Source of the DNA: Glutinoglossum americanum
Taxonomy: Eukaryota > Ascomycota > Geoglossomycetes > Geoglossales > Geoglossaceae
DNA length: 64,000 nucleotides
Direction: 5' to 3'
NCBI GenBank assembly: GCA_020080175.1
Contig: JAGHQL010000158.1
Location: 1-64,000, forward strand
Shown piece by piece: positions 33,001 through 43,106 of the stretch; the stretch's first letter is position 1, and each line of letters opens with the position of its first letter. A model generated the notes under the pieces. It did not search any database. It worked only from the letters and a program-made list of their open reading frames with translations, and had not been told where the DNA came from. The translations under genes were made by a program, and so were the position numbers.

Positions 33001-33343
33001 CACAGCCCCCAACACACCTCCGCCCTCCACAACCCAACAGCACCCTCAACCATCCTCCTCGAACGAAGTCACCCCCATCCCTCGCAAAAAGCCCTCCTCC
33101 CCCACCGCAGCAGAGAAGCTCGCGCTACTCTCCAACAGCCCTCAGTTCTCGCCGCAGCAGCAGAGGTACAGCGAAGTGACGCTGAAGCGCTTCTCGCTCT
33201 TGGACGCGATCGAGAGGGAGATCGCGGAGAGAGGGGGGCCAGGGAGGTTGAATTTCGCAGAGTTTGAGAGCGCCATGGGGAGTGCGAGGGGGAGGAAGCT
33301 GTTTGGGTTCGTGGGGACTTGGATTGAGATGGCGAGTTTTTAG
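30041..33343 (+). CDS. ZZ zinc-finger and EF-hand membrane protein
   Basis: A single exon of 1,100 residues; the start is the first ATG (MSSAPASASAV). One N-terminal membrane helix (PIIILVTGLTAVCGAYYL, about residues 20-37) suggests an anchored protein. A ZZ zinc finger lies at about 275-320, with CNSCG..IRGIRYRCANCIDFDLCETCE and a later HPKTH. Two EF-hands follow at about 425-490 (DTNGDGLIGFEEF and DIDGDGYVDRRDF), both with canonical calcium-loop residues. The C-terminal 550 residues are acidic, Ser-rich and probably disordered, with a helical block near 810-870. Similar ZZ plus EF-hand proteins are known as uncharacterised fungal proteins. The combination implies a calcium-responsive membrane scaffold, but the function is not established. 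Confidence 0.85.
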   Translation: MSSAPASASAVSSSIVRYRPIIILVTGLTAVCGAYYLHSQFFSSSSSHAPPQPLRRRNALHRPNRTPRERSGNQSRLTVRQLAIFVIRQFDNTTDNGEPVSYGTFLTTDEQGEQVEVPLSWPLMPFDEFLTRYGVQNEDAAIRYSELRSRFLTAFLTTTIPRDIEGTIGFAGAEGNALRNDLVRRGFLPEMVDAALRDVDNRIEEVQDGEWRPTDNSGENDGRTTTAWDNESNFSWRGGEENVNGGPSSREGQSLLNLLYHIAEDQARREGYVHRGVTCNSCGSLPIRGIRYRCANCIDFDLCETCEAMQVHPKTHLFYKVRIPAPFLGNPRQAQPVWYPGKPGAMPQNMPTSLGQRLVKETGFETPEVEALWDQFKCLASSEWMDDPNKLGMAIDRRTFDKCFVPNTTVRPPPPNLIYDRMFAFYDTNGDGLIGFEEFLRGLASLHDKSKEERMKRIFQGYDIDGDGYVDRRDFLRMFRAFYALSKELTRDMIAGMEEDVMESNGACDIIHGSQPISSAFSGAIPPGERLVPGEEKQGDANGDLQVVDREGVVRESDDDRGDRNVVIADAAEREAFPQPRTRRPWESMFMSDDPSSYTPEQAPDSSRRPRYSFGLLDGADSGVSGRQRGENGESDGDSDNNDWPPDSVTAADVESALGLPWSSVGVIQDAADRQKVMDAVRERLDEEGRRRREKARQEGLRERWRRRQFYVDEEEGAVAPEGYDDSMDSIIASLGDHEGSDSNGKPSPVGDSRPHLRSRSSSKVRFQDDLTDTDYETRSNHSTSSRSAHHSVGERWGGYEMPEAERDVGKEILYQVTQQGLNEMLDPLFKEKEDLAMESFTTREERKKAGLILGVRTVGKGKGKEKGRESPPTDLERVRTSRKLQKAIPSAFIDDSLWATFPQDPDDNGTNGEQNEDSEQSSISQDSPARADEDGHLVLADDSPVDHIIDLINSTNGLNPPILDPSILAKPLDDLLTESGYSEKSPTAPNTPPPSTTQQHPQPSSSNEVTPIPRKKPSSPTAAEKLALLSNSPQFSPQQQRYSEVTLKRFSLLDAIEREIAERGGPGRLNFAEFESAMGSARGRKLFGFVGTWIEMASF

Positions 33344-33845
33344 GATTTCGGGAGGTGTTCAAGATTACCTTGTGGGGAATGGAAGTGCTGCCGGGAGGTT
33401 TGAAGGGTGATTTGAATGGGCTGTTTTTTTTTTCTAATGCCTCCCCCCCTATTAACTATACTGCCCTCTGAGTTGCCACCATCGAGGGAAATACTGTTTT
33501 TACTTTCCCTCTTCTCTTGGCTACGGTATGGGTGTTCGGCGCAGAGGGCAAAAAAAATCGGCAAATGGCCAGGTGTGCTCGACGCCATTTTATAAGACAG
33601 GAAAATGAAATGAATAGCGTGCACTTATTTCGGTACTTTTGTATTCCGTCGAAGAGGGGAGGTAGATGGATGTATGTACCTTTAAAGAGTGCGGGTTGAT
33701 ACTTTCGGAGCCTAAACCCCTTCCTACAAACCTTCTCTTTTTATTGGTAGCACAGTATGTCTATATACAGTCCCGTTCCCGGAAAAATAATTGGTGATAG
33801 CACCACACGTAGGTAACAAAAATCATAACCCCCCCCCCTTCAGCC
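33344..33845. other. Convergent intergenic region, no gene
   Basis: 3' flanks of the ZZ/EF-hand gene and CDC40. T and C homopolymer runs near 33424 and 33831. Nothing else seen. Confidence 0.5.
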
Positions 33846-35621
33846 TCAATCCCAATACTTAATAACCCCATCCAACCCCGCCGTCGCAACCTTACTCGTC
33901 TCCTGCGGATGCCACTGCGTCGCCACAACCGGTCCATCGCTAGCCTGAATCTTATGCCACATCTTACAAGTCTTCCAATCCCAGAAGCAGACCCAACCCC
34001 CGGAATCCCCAGACATGACAAACTGCCCGTCGGGGCTGATTGCCACATCGATAGCGTACCCGGCGTTATTGTGGCCCCTAAACGCCTTTTTGCGGTTCTG
34101 TCGGAAGCGGTCCGTGGACGCGTAGACAACGATCTGGTTGTCGGCGGACTGGAAGGCGACGTGTTTACCCGAAGGGTGGAGCGAGGAGCGGACCATGCTG
34201 TACATGTAGGGCTCTGCGATGAATTTTATGGGGACGGGGATGTTGTATTCCCAGGCGCGGAGGGATTTGTCGTCGGAGGTTGTGATGAAGCGACGGTTCT
34301 GGTCGACGAATGTTATGGTATTTACGGGGCCAAGGTGGTAATCGTACTCCTGAACAAGATCGCCTGTTCTAGTGTCGAACTGTACGATTTTCTTGTCTGA
34401 CATACCAGCCAGGAATTCGTGGTGGAGCGCTGGATCCGGGTTAAACCGTATGACGTGAGGGATTTTTCCGGTTGAGAAGCGCGAGATACATTTCCCGTAT
34501 TCTGTGTCCCAGAGCTTGATCTGGCGATCGTAGGAGGCGGAGAGAAATGTTGTTCCGGAGTTGTTGAAGCAGATGTCCGAGACGGACTTGGTGTGGCCGT
34601 TGTAGGTTCGGAGGAGTTCGCGGTCGTGGTACACATCCCAGATTTTGATCTTTGCATCTGCGGAGGAAGAGAGAAGGAGGTGGCCTGAGGAGGGGAAGAA
34701 ACGGAGGGCGGTAATGGGCTTGGTGTGATGTTTCCAGGTGTGGATGAGCTTTTTGGGAACGTAGTTTTTGATGGTGCTGGGTTCTTTGTGGAGATCGATG
34801 TCGAGGTCTTGGGGGACGTGCATGTACGTTCGGCCTTGGTAGTCGAATTGGGAGGATCCATGGAATTCTGTCTGCTCGATGCCTGATGTGTTGACGTCGA
34901 GGTATTCCTTGCCTGCCTTGTCGATTATGGGATTGCTAGGTGGCGCGACAGCCTCCTCCTCGAACTCCTCGTCACTTGCTAATTGCTCCCCAGCCATCAG
35001 TTCCTCATCCTCCAACGCCCGCTCGTCATCTTCATATTTTGCCCATGGCCCCCGATAAGCCCCTTCTCCATCTACTATCCCAGGGTCCCCTCTCTTTTGT
35101 CTTTTCTGCCGAATGGCCTCTGATTGCTCCTTATTAGGCCGCATCTGTACTACATCCCTCCCCCCAAACCTTCTGGCAGCTTCCAAATCCCCTACAACAG
35201 CCCCATTCCTTGTTGGATCACGTGTGTACCCCAGGCTCTGAAAGGTACGATGTTGCACCGCAAATGTTGCATCACTAACCGCTGCCTCCTCCGCATAGCC
35301 CGTTAAGACGTTCTTCCTCTTCATTGCGTTGCCTTCTGTGCTTTTGAACGGGTTCGCGGGCCCTTGCTGGGCGCGTGAAAGGTCCGCATAGGGCACATTA
35401 TAGGACAACGAAGTGTCTGTGGGCTTGGCGAGCATCATCTGTAATTTCATAGGGTCCTGCCAGCTTGTTAACTTTAAGTGCCCGGAGGAAACAGTCATGT
35501 CGGACCAAACCTCTAATGAAACATCTGGAGCGGCAACGACTTGAGTCGCAGTCGTATAGTCGGGTTTGGAAGTTTCGTCATCGCTGGAATCATATGCAGC
35601 ACCCAAGAGAGATGCCATCAT
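33846..35621 (-). CDS. CDC40: Pre-mRNA-processing factor 17 (Prp17/Cdc40)
   Basis: A single exon of 591 residues. The N-terminal half includes GYTRDPTRN, GPWAKYEDDE and the conserved EFHGSSQFDYQGRTYMHVPQD segment just before the propeller. The last 300 residues form a seven-bladed WD40 propeller with repeated GH..S(V/I) and (I/L)K(L/I)WD blocks, e.g. DAKIKIWDVYHDRELLRTYN and DRQIKLWDTEYGKCI, ending DGVIKYWD. Prp17 acts in the second step of splicing in the spliceosome. Two adjacent ATGs at the start make the first residue ambiguous by one codon. Notably this splicing factor gene is intronless while its neighbours are intron-rich. Confidence 0.96.
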   Translation of the reverse strand: MMASLLGAAYDSSDDETSKPDYTTATQVVAAPDVSLEVWSDMTVSSGHLKLTSWQDPMKLQMMLAKPTDTSLSYNVPYADLSRAQQGPANPFKSTEGNAMKRKNVLTGYAEEAAVSDATFAVQHRTFQSLGYTRDPTRNGAVVGDLEAARRFGGRDVVQMRPNKEQSEAIRQKRQKRGDPGIVDGEGAYRGPWAKYEDDERALEDEELMAGEQLASDEEFEEEAVAPPSNPIIDKAGKEYLDVNTSGIEQTEFHGSSQFDYQGRTYMHVPQDLDIDLHKEPSTIKNYVPKKLIHTWKHHTKPITALRFFPSSGHLLLSSSADAKIKIWDVYHDRELLRTYNGHTKSVSDICFNNSGTTFLSASYDRQIKLWDTEYGKCISRFSTGKIPHVIRFNPDPALHHEFLAGMSDKKIVQFDTRTGDLVQEYDYHLGPVNTITFVDQNRRFITTSDDKSLRAWEYNIPVPIKFIAEPYMYSMVRSSLHPSGKHVAFQSADNQIVVYASTDRFRQNRKKAFRGHNNAGYAIDVAISPDGQFVMSGDSGGWVCFWDWKTCKMWHKIQASDGPVVATQWHPQETSKVATAGLDGVIKYWD

Positions 35622-36235
35622 GATAGCCTAGTACGGACGATCCTGAGGTCAATTATGGACCCTGGTTTAGGTAGTTGCCAAGCTGATTTATTCCAAAAAG
35701 TTGAGGCTCATGCGATACCAATGAGAGCACGTGATAAGTTACGTTACATGGTATTTACAGTATCAAATTATCGTGGATAAGCAACAGAAAGAAGAGGGGG
35801 AGAATTATCTTAACGTTGAAAAGAAATTTCCGAGCCAAATTCGTAAATTCCTCGCGCATTTATTCCACAGCGCAGCCCGCTGCCATCGGCTGGTGCCTGT
35901 CCGTCAAGAACGAAGCCCTCCGCCCAGAGAGCCGCAAGACAACCTCATCAAAGCTCCCTGCGCATGAAAACATGATACTCTTTGTCCACCACAGCTTCGT
36001 TATCTATATAGCCCTTCTCGCATCTCCAATGCGATCAGCCTGAAACAGTAACCAATCCCTGATCTTCTGTTTATTACCGCTTCACACCCCAGATCCGACC
36101 ATGTTAGGCGAACCCTCGCCCAGCAGTACAAGAGCACTAGAAGCCGGTAGGTCTCGCTGAACTTCGAGCACCCTCCCAGAACTTTTTCTAAGAGTAGCCA
36201 CCCTTAAGCATGCTCCTGCCCGCCTCGTCCTTTAG
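35622..36235. other. Intergenic, CDC40 promoter and ERV14 3' flank
   Basis: Short plus-strand frames at 35731-36043 carry no domain. No repeat seen. Confidence 0.5.
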
Positions 36236-37044
36236 TCAATGTGACTCATCGCGGATGAGGGCAACGATCATGCTGTAGAGGTAGAAGAAAAACATGAGCA
36301 GGTGAAAGCCGAGTTTGAAGAATGATTCCTGTTACACGCCATTAGCAGCGGGATTCTTAGATAGGGCACTAGGAGAGTCAAGTTGGCGCTCCCTACCTTC
36401 TTGTGAATATTGAGTTTTCGGAAAATTTCGGTGGCATCCAGAAGATGTGCATTGTCAAGGATCCTGCAGCGCGAGGCTATTAGCGGAATGCTTTAACCAA
36501 GACAGTACCTCAAGCCAAATCTGCTTCTAGAGCCCGTAGGCTTTGATATTATATTGCTAGACTCGCAGGAAATACGCACTTCTTCGCGTTGAACGCTAAT
36601 AGAGGAATGTTCAATAACAACGCGATCCAGTATCCATTAATGAGGAAGAGGAAGGTCAGGAAGCTGTGGACGGCAGCTTCCGGTATAATATACGTGTTGA
36701 GCCGGTTGCAGAGGTCGATGGGGTTTATGTAGTCACTAAATCGTGGTGGGATATACGGTCAGCCTTGCACTCCAAATAGGAAAATGTAACCCCTTAAAAC
36801 AAGTCGTCATCTCAGTCCTGGTAGGCTTTCGTGCCAGGACGCGCCAACTTTTTCACGGGGATCGCTCTCCACAGTCTCCCTTCTCATATAAAAAACGAAG
36901 GTGAACGTCACTACAACGCGGGAAAAGCGGAACAGGCACTCACCATTCCAGATCGCTGTACATGATGGTAAAGAAAACCTGCAGGAACAAGTTCACCGCA
37001 TTTATTATGACAGCGAAGAGGTAGAGCCACGCTTCTCCTGACAT
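36236..37044 (-). CDS. ERV14: COPII cargo receptor Erv14 (cornichon family)
   Basis: Four exons, 36944-37044, 36580-36735, 36397-36463 and 36236-36328, giving 138 residues, the same length as yeast Erv14. The product starts [20 protein letters not shown] and has [24 protein letters not shown], the conserved cornichon cytosolic loop. It ends with [20 protein letters not shown]. Three membrane helices are visible. It packages transmembrane cargo into COPII vesicles leaving the ER. All splice junctions restore conserved residues. No single exon exceeds 156 nt, so a simple open-frame search misses this gene. Confidence 0.95.
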
Positions 37045-37803
37045 TGTGCCTATGCGCTCCCACCAAATGGGCTACTTGGTTATCCTTTCCTATGTATCGC
37101 GAGCCGTGCGTCTGATTGTCGCTAATAACCTAGGTGCCTCGCCGATCTTATAAAACGATACACAGAGAAATCGAGATTAAAATGTCCGTCGTGTTCGATA
37201 AGCCTTGTAGATGTTCGGGTTTTAGGCAGAGGCGCCCTGTTCGAGTATTTCCCTCTGATAACCTAAGCGCGTTTCTGAACTAGTAGATTCTGCTTCGTAG
37301 AGGTGCCCAAACAACCCCGCTTGTTGTTCGAAACTCAACTGCTAAGCAAGGGTCGGTAGAGTTGGGGATTTTGCGAGGGCTGCGCGGGTCGGGGGGTTAG
37401 GGAGGGAGTTAAGGCAGACGCGCGGGGGCTGTTGGTTGAAGGAGATGGGAGTTAGTGCGGACCTCGAAAACCGGACAACTGCACGCGTGGAGGCGAGTTG
37501 AGGTCAGAGCTTTAATGACAGATTAGGAGTAGCGCAAAACGTCAATAATCACGTGGAAACTCTCGCACCAAACGATGCACCAAACGATAGTTGTAGACGG
37601 CGCGATGGAATTACCCCCATAATGTCTCTTCCTCTAGTCACCATGCAATTTCTAAATCATATAGAGTAATCATGGCTAGCGCAAGAGGTTTCATGAACGC
37701 CACTTGGTAATACGGGTGGAAAGCAGGTCCTGCGGAAATGCCCAAAAGGAAAAGAAAAAGAAAAACTGGCAAGAACTCCGTGCTTTGACCAAGCTTTTTA
37801 TAG
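37045..37803. promoter_or_regulatory. ERV14 promoter side and MAP1 3' flank; G-rich tract
   Basis: No gene. A G-quadruplex-type pattern of four G-runs (G3, G6, G3, G3 with loops of 1-3 nt) lies at 37386-37406, about 340 bp upstream of the ERV14 start. A purine-rich tract overlaps 37741-37765. Confidence 0.45.
37386..37406 (+). promoter_or_regulatory. Candidate G-quadruplex
   Basis: Four G-runs of 3, 6, 3 and 3 bases separated by TC, TTA and A fit the G3+N1-7 rule. The position upstream of ERV14 suggests a promoter element, but function is inference only. Confidence 0.4.
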
Positions 37804-39294
37804 CTACTTCACCTCTGCCGCTCCGTCGACTTTCTGTTCGCCGATACCATCCGCTACGACAGGCATTGGCACCTTGCCGCCGGGCGAATCTCCGAATCGG
37901 GCTGTAAGGACTTCTACACCGTCTTCTGTAACCAAAAGCGTATGCTCTGGGGAAAGGATTAATCAGCTTCAACTCCAAGCAAGAATCCACCCATCGGATC
38001 TTTTCTTGCCAACTTACCAAACTGCGCTGTCCTAGAGCCATCTATAGTAACGCTCGTCCAATCATCCGGCCACGTCTTGTCCTTGTAACTGCCTAAGCTA
38101 ATCATAGGTTCTATCGTAAAGCACATTCCCGGTTTTGCTTTACCCACAGCCTTATTCTTTGCATAATGCGGTACATTTGGTGCGCAGTGGAATAACTGGT
38201 TGATACCGTGCCCGCAGTACGTCTTGATGACGCTACAGCCTCTCTCCTTTGCTAGCTTCTCAATCACCCTGCCGGGATCACGGAAGAGCATATCTGGTTT
38301 CACGATCTTAATAGCTTCATCTAAGCAGTCTCTTGCAGCCTCGACCACCCGTACAGAGTCTGGGTCTGCTAAAGCTCTCGGGCCAACGTAGTAAGTCTCA
38401 TTGAGATCGCCATGAAAGCCTTCGTGATAGAGCGTAACGTCGATATTCAAAATATCGCCATCGACTAGCTTGCGCTGGTCGGGGATGCCGTGACAAATTA
38501 CCTCATTGGGGGAGGTACAAACCGATTTTGGAAAGTGATAGTAATTCAGAGGCGACGGATAGGACTAAGACTTTTGTGTTAGCCGTTTGGCAAAACAATA
38601 ATTCTCTGTCCGACACTTGCGGAGTCTCCAGGTTCACCGCAAAAAGTAGAGGGGGGTGCTACCTCTCTTTCTATGCAAGCCTGATGCACAACTTGATCAA
38701 TCCAATCTGTGGTGACCCCAGGTTTCACCTCCCTTGCCGCAATATCCAAAACCTCTCTGGCCAACCTGCACACTTTCCTCATAGCATCCTGCTCCTTCTC
38801 GTTGAGAACAGCGATCTTATTACGATTCACAAACACCTGTTCCGACTTTGGAATGCCGCCTATTCCATAATCCGGCCATGGTATCGATTTCGGTACTGCG
38901 CGTAGGAATGACAGTGGATATGCTGGCCTTAGGGTACCAGTGAAGGAGAATGTGGGAAACGGATTGAAAAGGCCGGTGTCTGGATCTAGTTTAGAGACAG
39001 TCTCAGGAGGAAATAAAGCACTGTGGGGATTACTCAGAGATTTATGAAGGTCTTTATGCTCGCTCTGTACGTCGCATGTGCTATGTTAGTCTTCAGTCTC
39101 GGTCCTGCTACAAACTACAATATGGCATTCACACGGGTACTCACCCAGCTTTTCTTAAAACAATCCTGTGCGCAGAAGAAGCTCTCCTTGCCAAGCTTGA
39201 GACAGGTAGGACACCGCAGCGACCCGGCGTCATTCTGGCAGTCCACACCGATACACTTGCGCTGTTTCGACTCTGTTACCTCTGTCGTCGCCAT
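37804..39294 (-). CDS. MAP1: Methionine aminopeptidase type 1
   Basis: Four exons, 39145-39294, 38663-39064, 38018-38564 and 37804-37946, giving 413 residues. The N-terminus has the ribosome-associating zinc finger ([30 protein letters not shown]). The pita-bread catalytic domain carries metal ligands in [19 protein letters not shown] (two Asp), YCGHGINQ (His), FTIEPM (Glu) and, across the last junction, QFEHT (Glu). The type I sequence [13 protein letters not shown] is present, created by splicing at 38564. It removes the initiator Met from nascent proteins in the cytosol, the step that must precede N-myristoylation. It shares a short divergent promoter with the glutaminyl-cyclase-like gene, and NMT1 is the next gene beyond. 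Confidence 0.95.
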
Positions 39295-39536
39295 GTGTGT
39301 TGCCACTGGACAATGATCAAAACGGAAGTTGCCTTAAGAGTGACTACACGTTCCTCCAACCGCGCGGAACCCACGTAAGCGACATAGCCGCGTCCGCCTT
39401 GTTCACCCTCATTTATTGTTCTCCTGTATTAAAGAAGCCAGATCCATATATTGTGTCGCGCGCCAACCTGCAAACCCAAGCATGTACAAGATCAAATTAT
39501 GATACAAAGGTGTAGGCAATTCTTCCTGCGCTCTCA

Positions 39537-40822
39537 ATGGCCCAAATGAAATCATTCCTCCCTCTATTCTTTCTCCTCCGGCTTCTGCTCTTCCCCCTAG
39601 TCAGAGCGTACACCACCCTGACCGATGCCACACTACAATCCCTCCCAAGACCAGGCTCCGACTTCGATATCAATACCGGCTCTCTCCTCGCACCAATCCT
39701 GATCCCCCGTGTCCCAGGAACCCCCGGCTCGACCGCCGTCCTCAACCATTTTGTCGACTTCTTCAAGACAAGCCTCCCTCAATGGCAACTCACCTTCCAA
39801 AACTCCACATCGAGTACCCCGATCAATGGCGGCAAACAGGTGCCATTCGTCAACCTTATTGCGACCAGAGATCCACCGTGGGCGCATCCTGGGGAGGTTG
39901 GCTATCTAACTCTGGCCGCGCATTATGACAGCAAGCTGTACCCGGCTGGGTTTATTGGGGCAACGGATAGTGCGGCGCCGTGTGCGATGCTCATGCATGT
40001 TGCGCGAAGCGTAGACGAAGCGTTGACAAAAAAGTGGGCTGCAATGAAGGCTGAAGGTGTAGATGAGTTTGGCGGAGTGGAAGAGCATAAAGGACTTCAG
40101 ATTCTCTTCCTTGACGGGGAGGAAGCGTTTGTATCTTGGACGGCCACAGACTCCCTTTACGGTGCTAGGTAAGCGGCTCTCCTACACTCCATTCCAACCC
40201 CAGCTCAGGAAAAGCTCTAACCCCCCCCAGATCTCTCGCAGCTGAATGGGAGCAAACCCCTCACCCAGCCCTCTCCACCTACCGTTCCCCCCTAAGCTCC
40301 ATATCCCTCTTCGTCCTCCTCGACCTCCTCGGCGCCAAAGACCCCGTCGTCCCCTCCTACTTCCGCACAACCCACTGGGCCTACCGCCACATCAGCACCC
40401 TCGAAACCCGCCTCCGCTCCCTCTCCCTCTTCCTCTCCTCTCCCAACCACCCCTCAAAAAGAGAAACAGCCCCACGCCAAGGGAGAAAACCCCGCGAAGA
40501 ACCCCGCTTCCTGAGAGACGGCGAGAAGGCAAGCGAGGGCGGCATCTTCGGCGGCATGATCCTGGACGATCATGTGCCGTTTATGGATCGCGGCGTCGAG
40601 GTACTGCATATCATCCCGAGCCCATTTCCGAGAGTGTGGCATGAGATGGATGATGACGGGGAACATCTAGATATTGAAACGGTGGAGGATTGGGCAATGT
40701 TGGCTACGGCATTTGTGGCTGAGTGGATGGAGTTGGAAGGGTTTGTGGATACATCCGCGCCTCTAGGGAAGAGGGGTGGTGGAAAGGACAACTTTATGGC
40801 CAACACTAAATCGGAGCTGTGA
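39537..40822 (+). CDS. Glutaminyl-peptide cyclotransferase-like M28 protein
   Basis: Two exons, 39537-40168 and 40231-40822, giving 407 residues. A signal peptide or signal anchor is clear (FLPLFFLLRLLLFPLVRAYTTL), placing it in the secretory pathway. Domain features are those of glutaminyl cyclases of the M28 fold: NLIATRDPP, LTLAAHYDSK (Asp131), LDGEEAF (Glu195/196), FGGMILDDHVPF and VLHIIPSPFPRVWH (His). Together they make the single zinc site. The enzyme would convert N-terminal Gln to pyroglutamate on secreted proteins. An Arg/Pro/Lys-rich loop (about residues 268-292) interrupts the second half. It shares a 242-bp divergent promoter with MAP1 and converges on NMT1. Confidence 0.9.
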
Positions 40823-41166
40823 AAAGAAAAGCTTGCTTACGTTGTGGAAATGACCTCGAGAGGAGCCTCCGAGGTTTGCATACATCTTTGCGGGCCCCCC
40901 CTAATTCGGCTTTCCCTCGGGTACTTAGGAAACAGTACAGAGAGCCCAGAGGGTAACTTTTGGTCCCGAGACTCTAGATTTCGCTCTATGTAGCAGTCTG
41001 TATCTATTTGTTTTACGGACATGCTGTTATTCCTAAGTCGCTCGCGCGACGTTTACTACCGACGCTTGGCTACGCTACTACTTGCGCAAATCGACCGCAT
41101 ACTGACAAGAACGTACCTAATCCCAAAGCAAACATCCGCTGGGAGATCACGTGTACTCCCCCAAAC
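40823..41166. other. Convergent intergenic region, no gene
   Basis: 3' flanks of the cyclase-like gene and NMT1. Nothing recognisable. Confidence 0.5.
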
Positions 41167-43106
41167 CTAAAGCATAACGACACCAACGCCACTGCCTCCC
41201 TTGTCGTCAATGCTATTCTTCGCATCCACCCCCCCAGCTATCGGAGCTGTGCGGTAATTGTAGAGGTAGTAATGGAGTTGCCCATCACCAGGCCCAAATT
41301 TCTGCTGCTCCAGGAACAAGCCGTTGTCCAAGAGCGTCAACCCGTTGAATACGTCGAAATTAAGCTGTTGTATTGTTTAGTTACTGTGACGAAGCAACTT
41401 ATGTTTGGGGGGAAAGGCGATACTCACACGCTTAGCTAAGATGAGGGCATCGTTTATGAGAGCGTTGAGTCGCAATTTCAGCGCGGCTCTGGTGTCGTTT
41501 TCGGATTCAGTCTCTTTACTAGGAAATGCGGTCTCTGAGGCATAGTAGAAGAGGTAGGCGGCACGAATGACATCGTGTTTTTTGTTGCCGATGACGGACG
41601 ATTCCAGGCAGTAAAAGGAGAAGAAGTCCGTAATTTTGTGAGACTCTGGATCCTGCGGTCCCATCCCGTTAGCTATATTACCTATTTAAGGTATATTAGT
41701 ACCCGTTTAGCCTGGCAAGACACACCTCAATGACATATGTCCACACGACTTGCTCGTGTCCAGGTGCGTTCTTATGGAGCATCCAGTGGTCAACCTCCTC
41801 CTTTGTAAACACTGGCGCCATGTCAAAGCGAGCAAGGTATCTCCCCAGCAAGTCGAGGACAGCCTCCACATCTTTGTGTTCTATAGGCCTAAGCCCAATA
41901 GTGGCTGTATTACCTGGAAGTTGATACTTCGTAATTTGTCTTGGCTTTGTCGATCTTGCAGGAAGCGACGAGAAACCCACTTCGTACAATTTCAACCAGT
42001 CTAAGCTCCTGTGGAAGTACCTACAAGAGCTAACAGGCTTGGGTAGTACCACACCAGCTGTATATATAGCCTGGAATATCCCTAGGATGTAGCATCTCCG
42101 CGTGATTTCTTTGATGAGGACTGGTGCAAGACGCTTTGAACGAAGCTTCTTATGGATGCAGAGGAAATTTATCTCGGAGCAGTTAAGGACGCTTTCACGG
42201 ACTCGAAGCTGGACAGGCACACCGGAGATGAAGGCGACTAGCTTTTGTGACTGTGAGGCTCTAACACCGATGTGCCAATCTTTTCTCCAACCTGGGGCTT
42301 TAAGAGCCCTGTATAAGGTCAAACCCTATATGCTAAAAGGACTTCAAGAGACTCACCAGTTGAGAAAGGATGTCGAGTAGTTGAATCTGAACATAGCTTC
42401 ATCGTCTTCAACATAATGACCCGTCAGAAGTTCAAACACCTCTTCCAGCTAGAAATTGTTAGCAAATAAACAGGGACACCAGAAATCAGCACCCTACCTG
42501 TCTTGTTTGGGTGAGGTCCATGGTTACCCATTCAAAGCCCTCTAATAGCGCAGAAGGTGCCTTGGGGACCTGCTCAGGATCTATCATCTTGATCGGACCC
42601 TCCTCACCCTGAGCCTGTTCATCTACAAGAGACGTAAGCTTTCCTTCTACCCTACAACTAAGCAGGATGTCTCACCGAATCTCGGCACAGGCTGGGTCTG
42701 CCAGAATTTATAAGATGCCATGTCCTTCTGATTCTTCCCACCGATAGACTACAATGCATCAGCGATGGAACTAATGCAGTGCGAGTTAAACGCTGCAGAC
42801 CATTCCAGTTAAGAGGTCCGACATATTCAGCCTTCTCAGCATATCTTCTGCCTTCTCCTTGCCCAACCCCCGGACCTCAGACTGTAGCGATGGGTTGCTT
42901 TTCAGAAGGCTATCCATGAGCGGACTTGGCAGCTTATTCGACTCTGACGAAGACTCTCCTATCACTGGCGAAGCATCCTTTCCGGAGCTTTTTACCCGCT
43001 TCTTCTTCGATTTTCCCTTCGCCACTGCCTTACCTGAAGCGGCCTCTGTTTGCTCCCCACCGGAGCCCCCGGATTTTGGCTCGCCCAATTTAGACTCTTC
43101 TGACAT
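41167..43106 (-). CDS. NMT1: Glycylpeptide N-tetradecanoyltransferase (N-myristoyltransferase)
   Basis: Seven exons, 42801-43106, 42676-42748, 42498-42622, 42357-42448, 41726-42308, 41428-41652 and 41167-41364, giving 533 residues. A Lys/Ser-rich N-terminal tail is followed by [17 protein letters not shown], the typical start of the core. Further on come [38 protein letters not shown] (myristoyl-CoA site), and [11 protein letters not shown]. The last exon ends [10 protein letters not shown], whose C-terminal carboxylate is the catalytic base. It attaches myristate to N-terminal Gly exposed by methionine aminopeptidase; MAP1 lies two genes away. The first donor is GTCTGC, a weak site, but frame and conservation support it. 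Confidence 0.95.
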
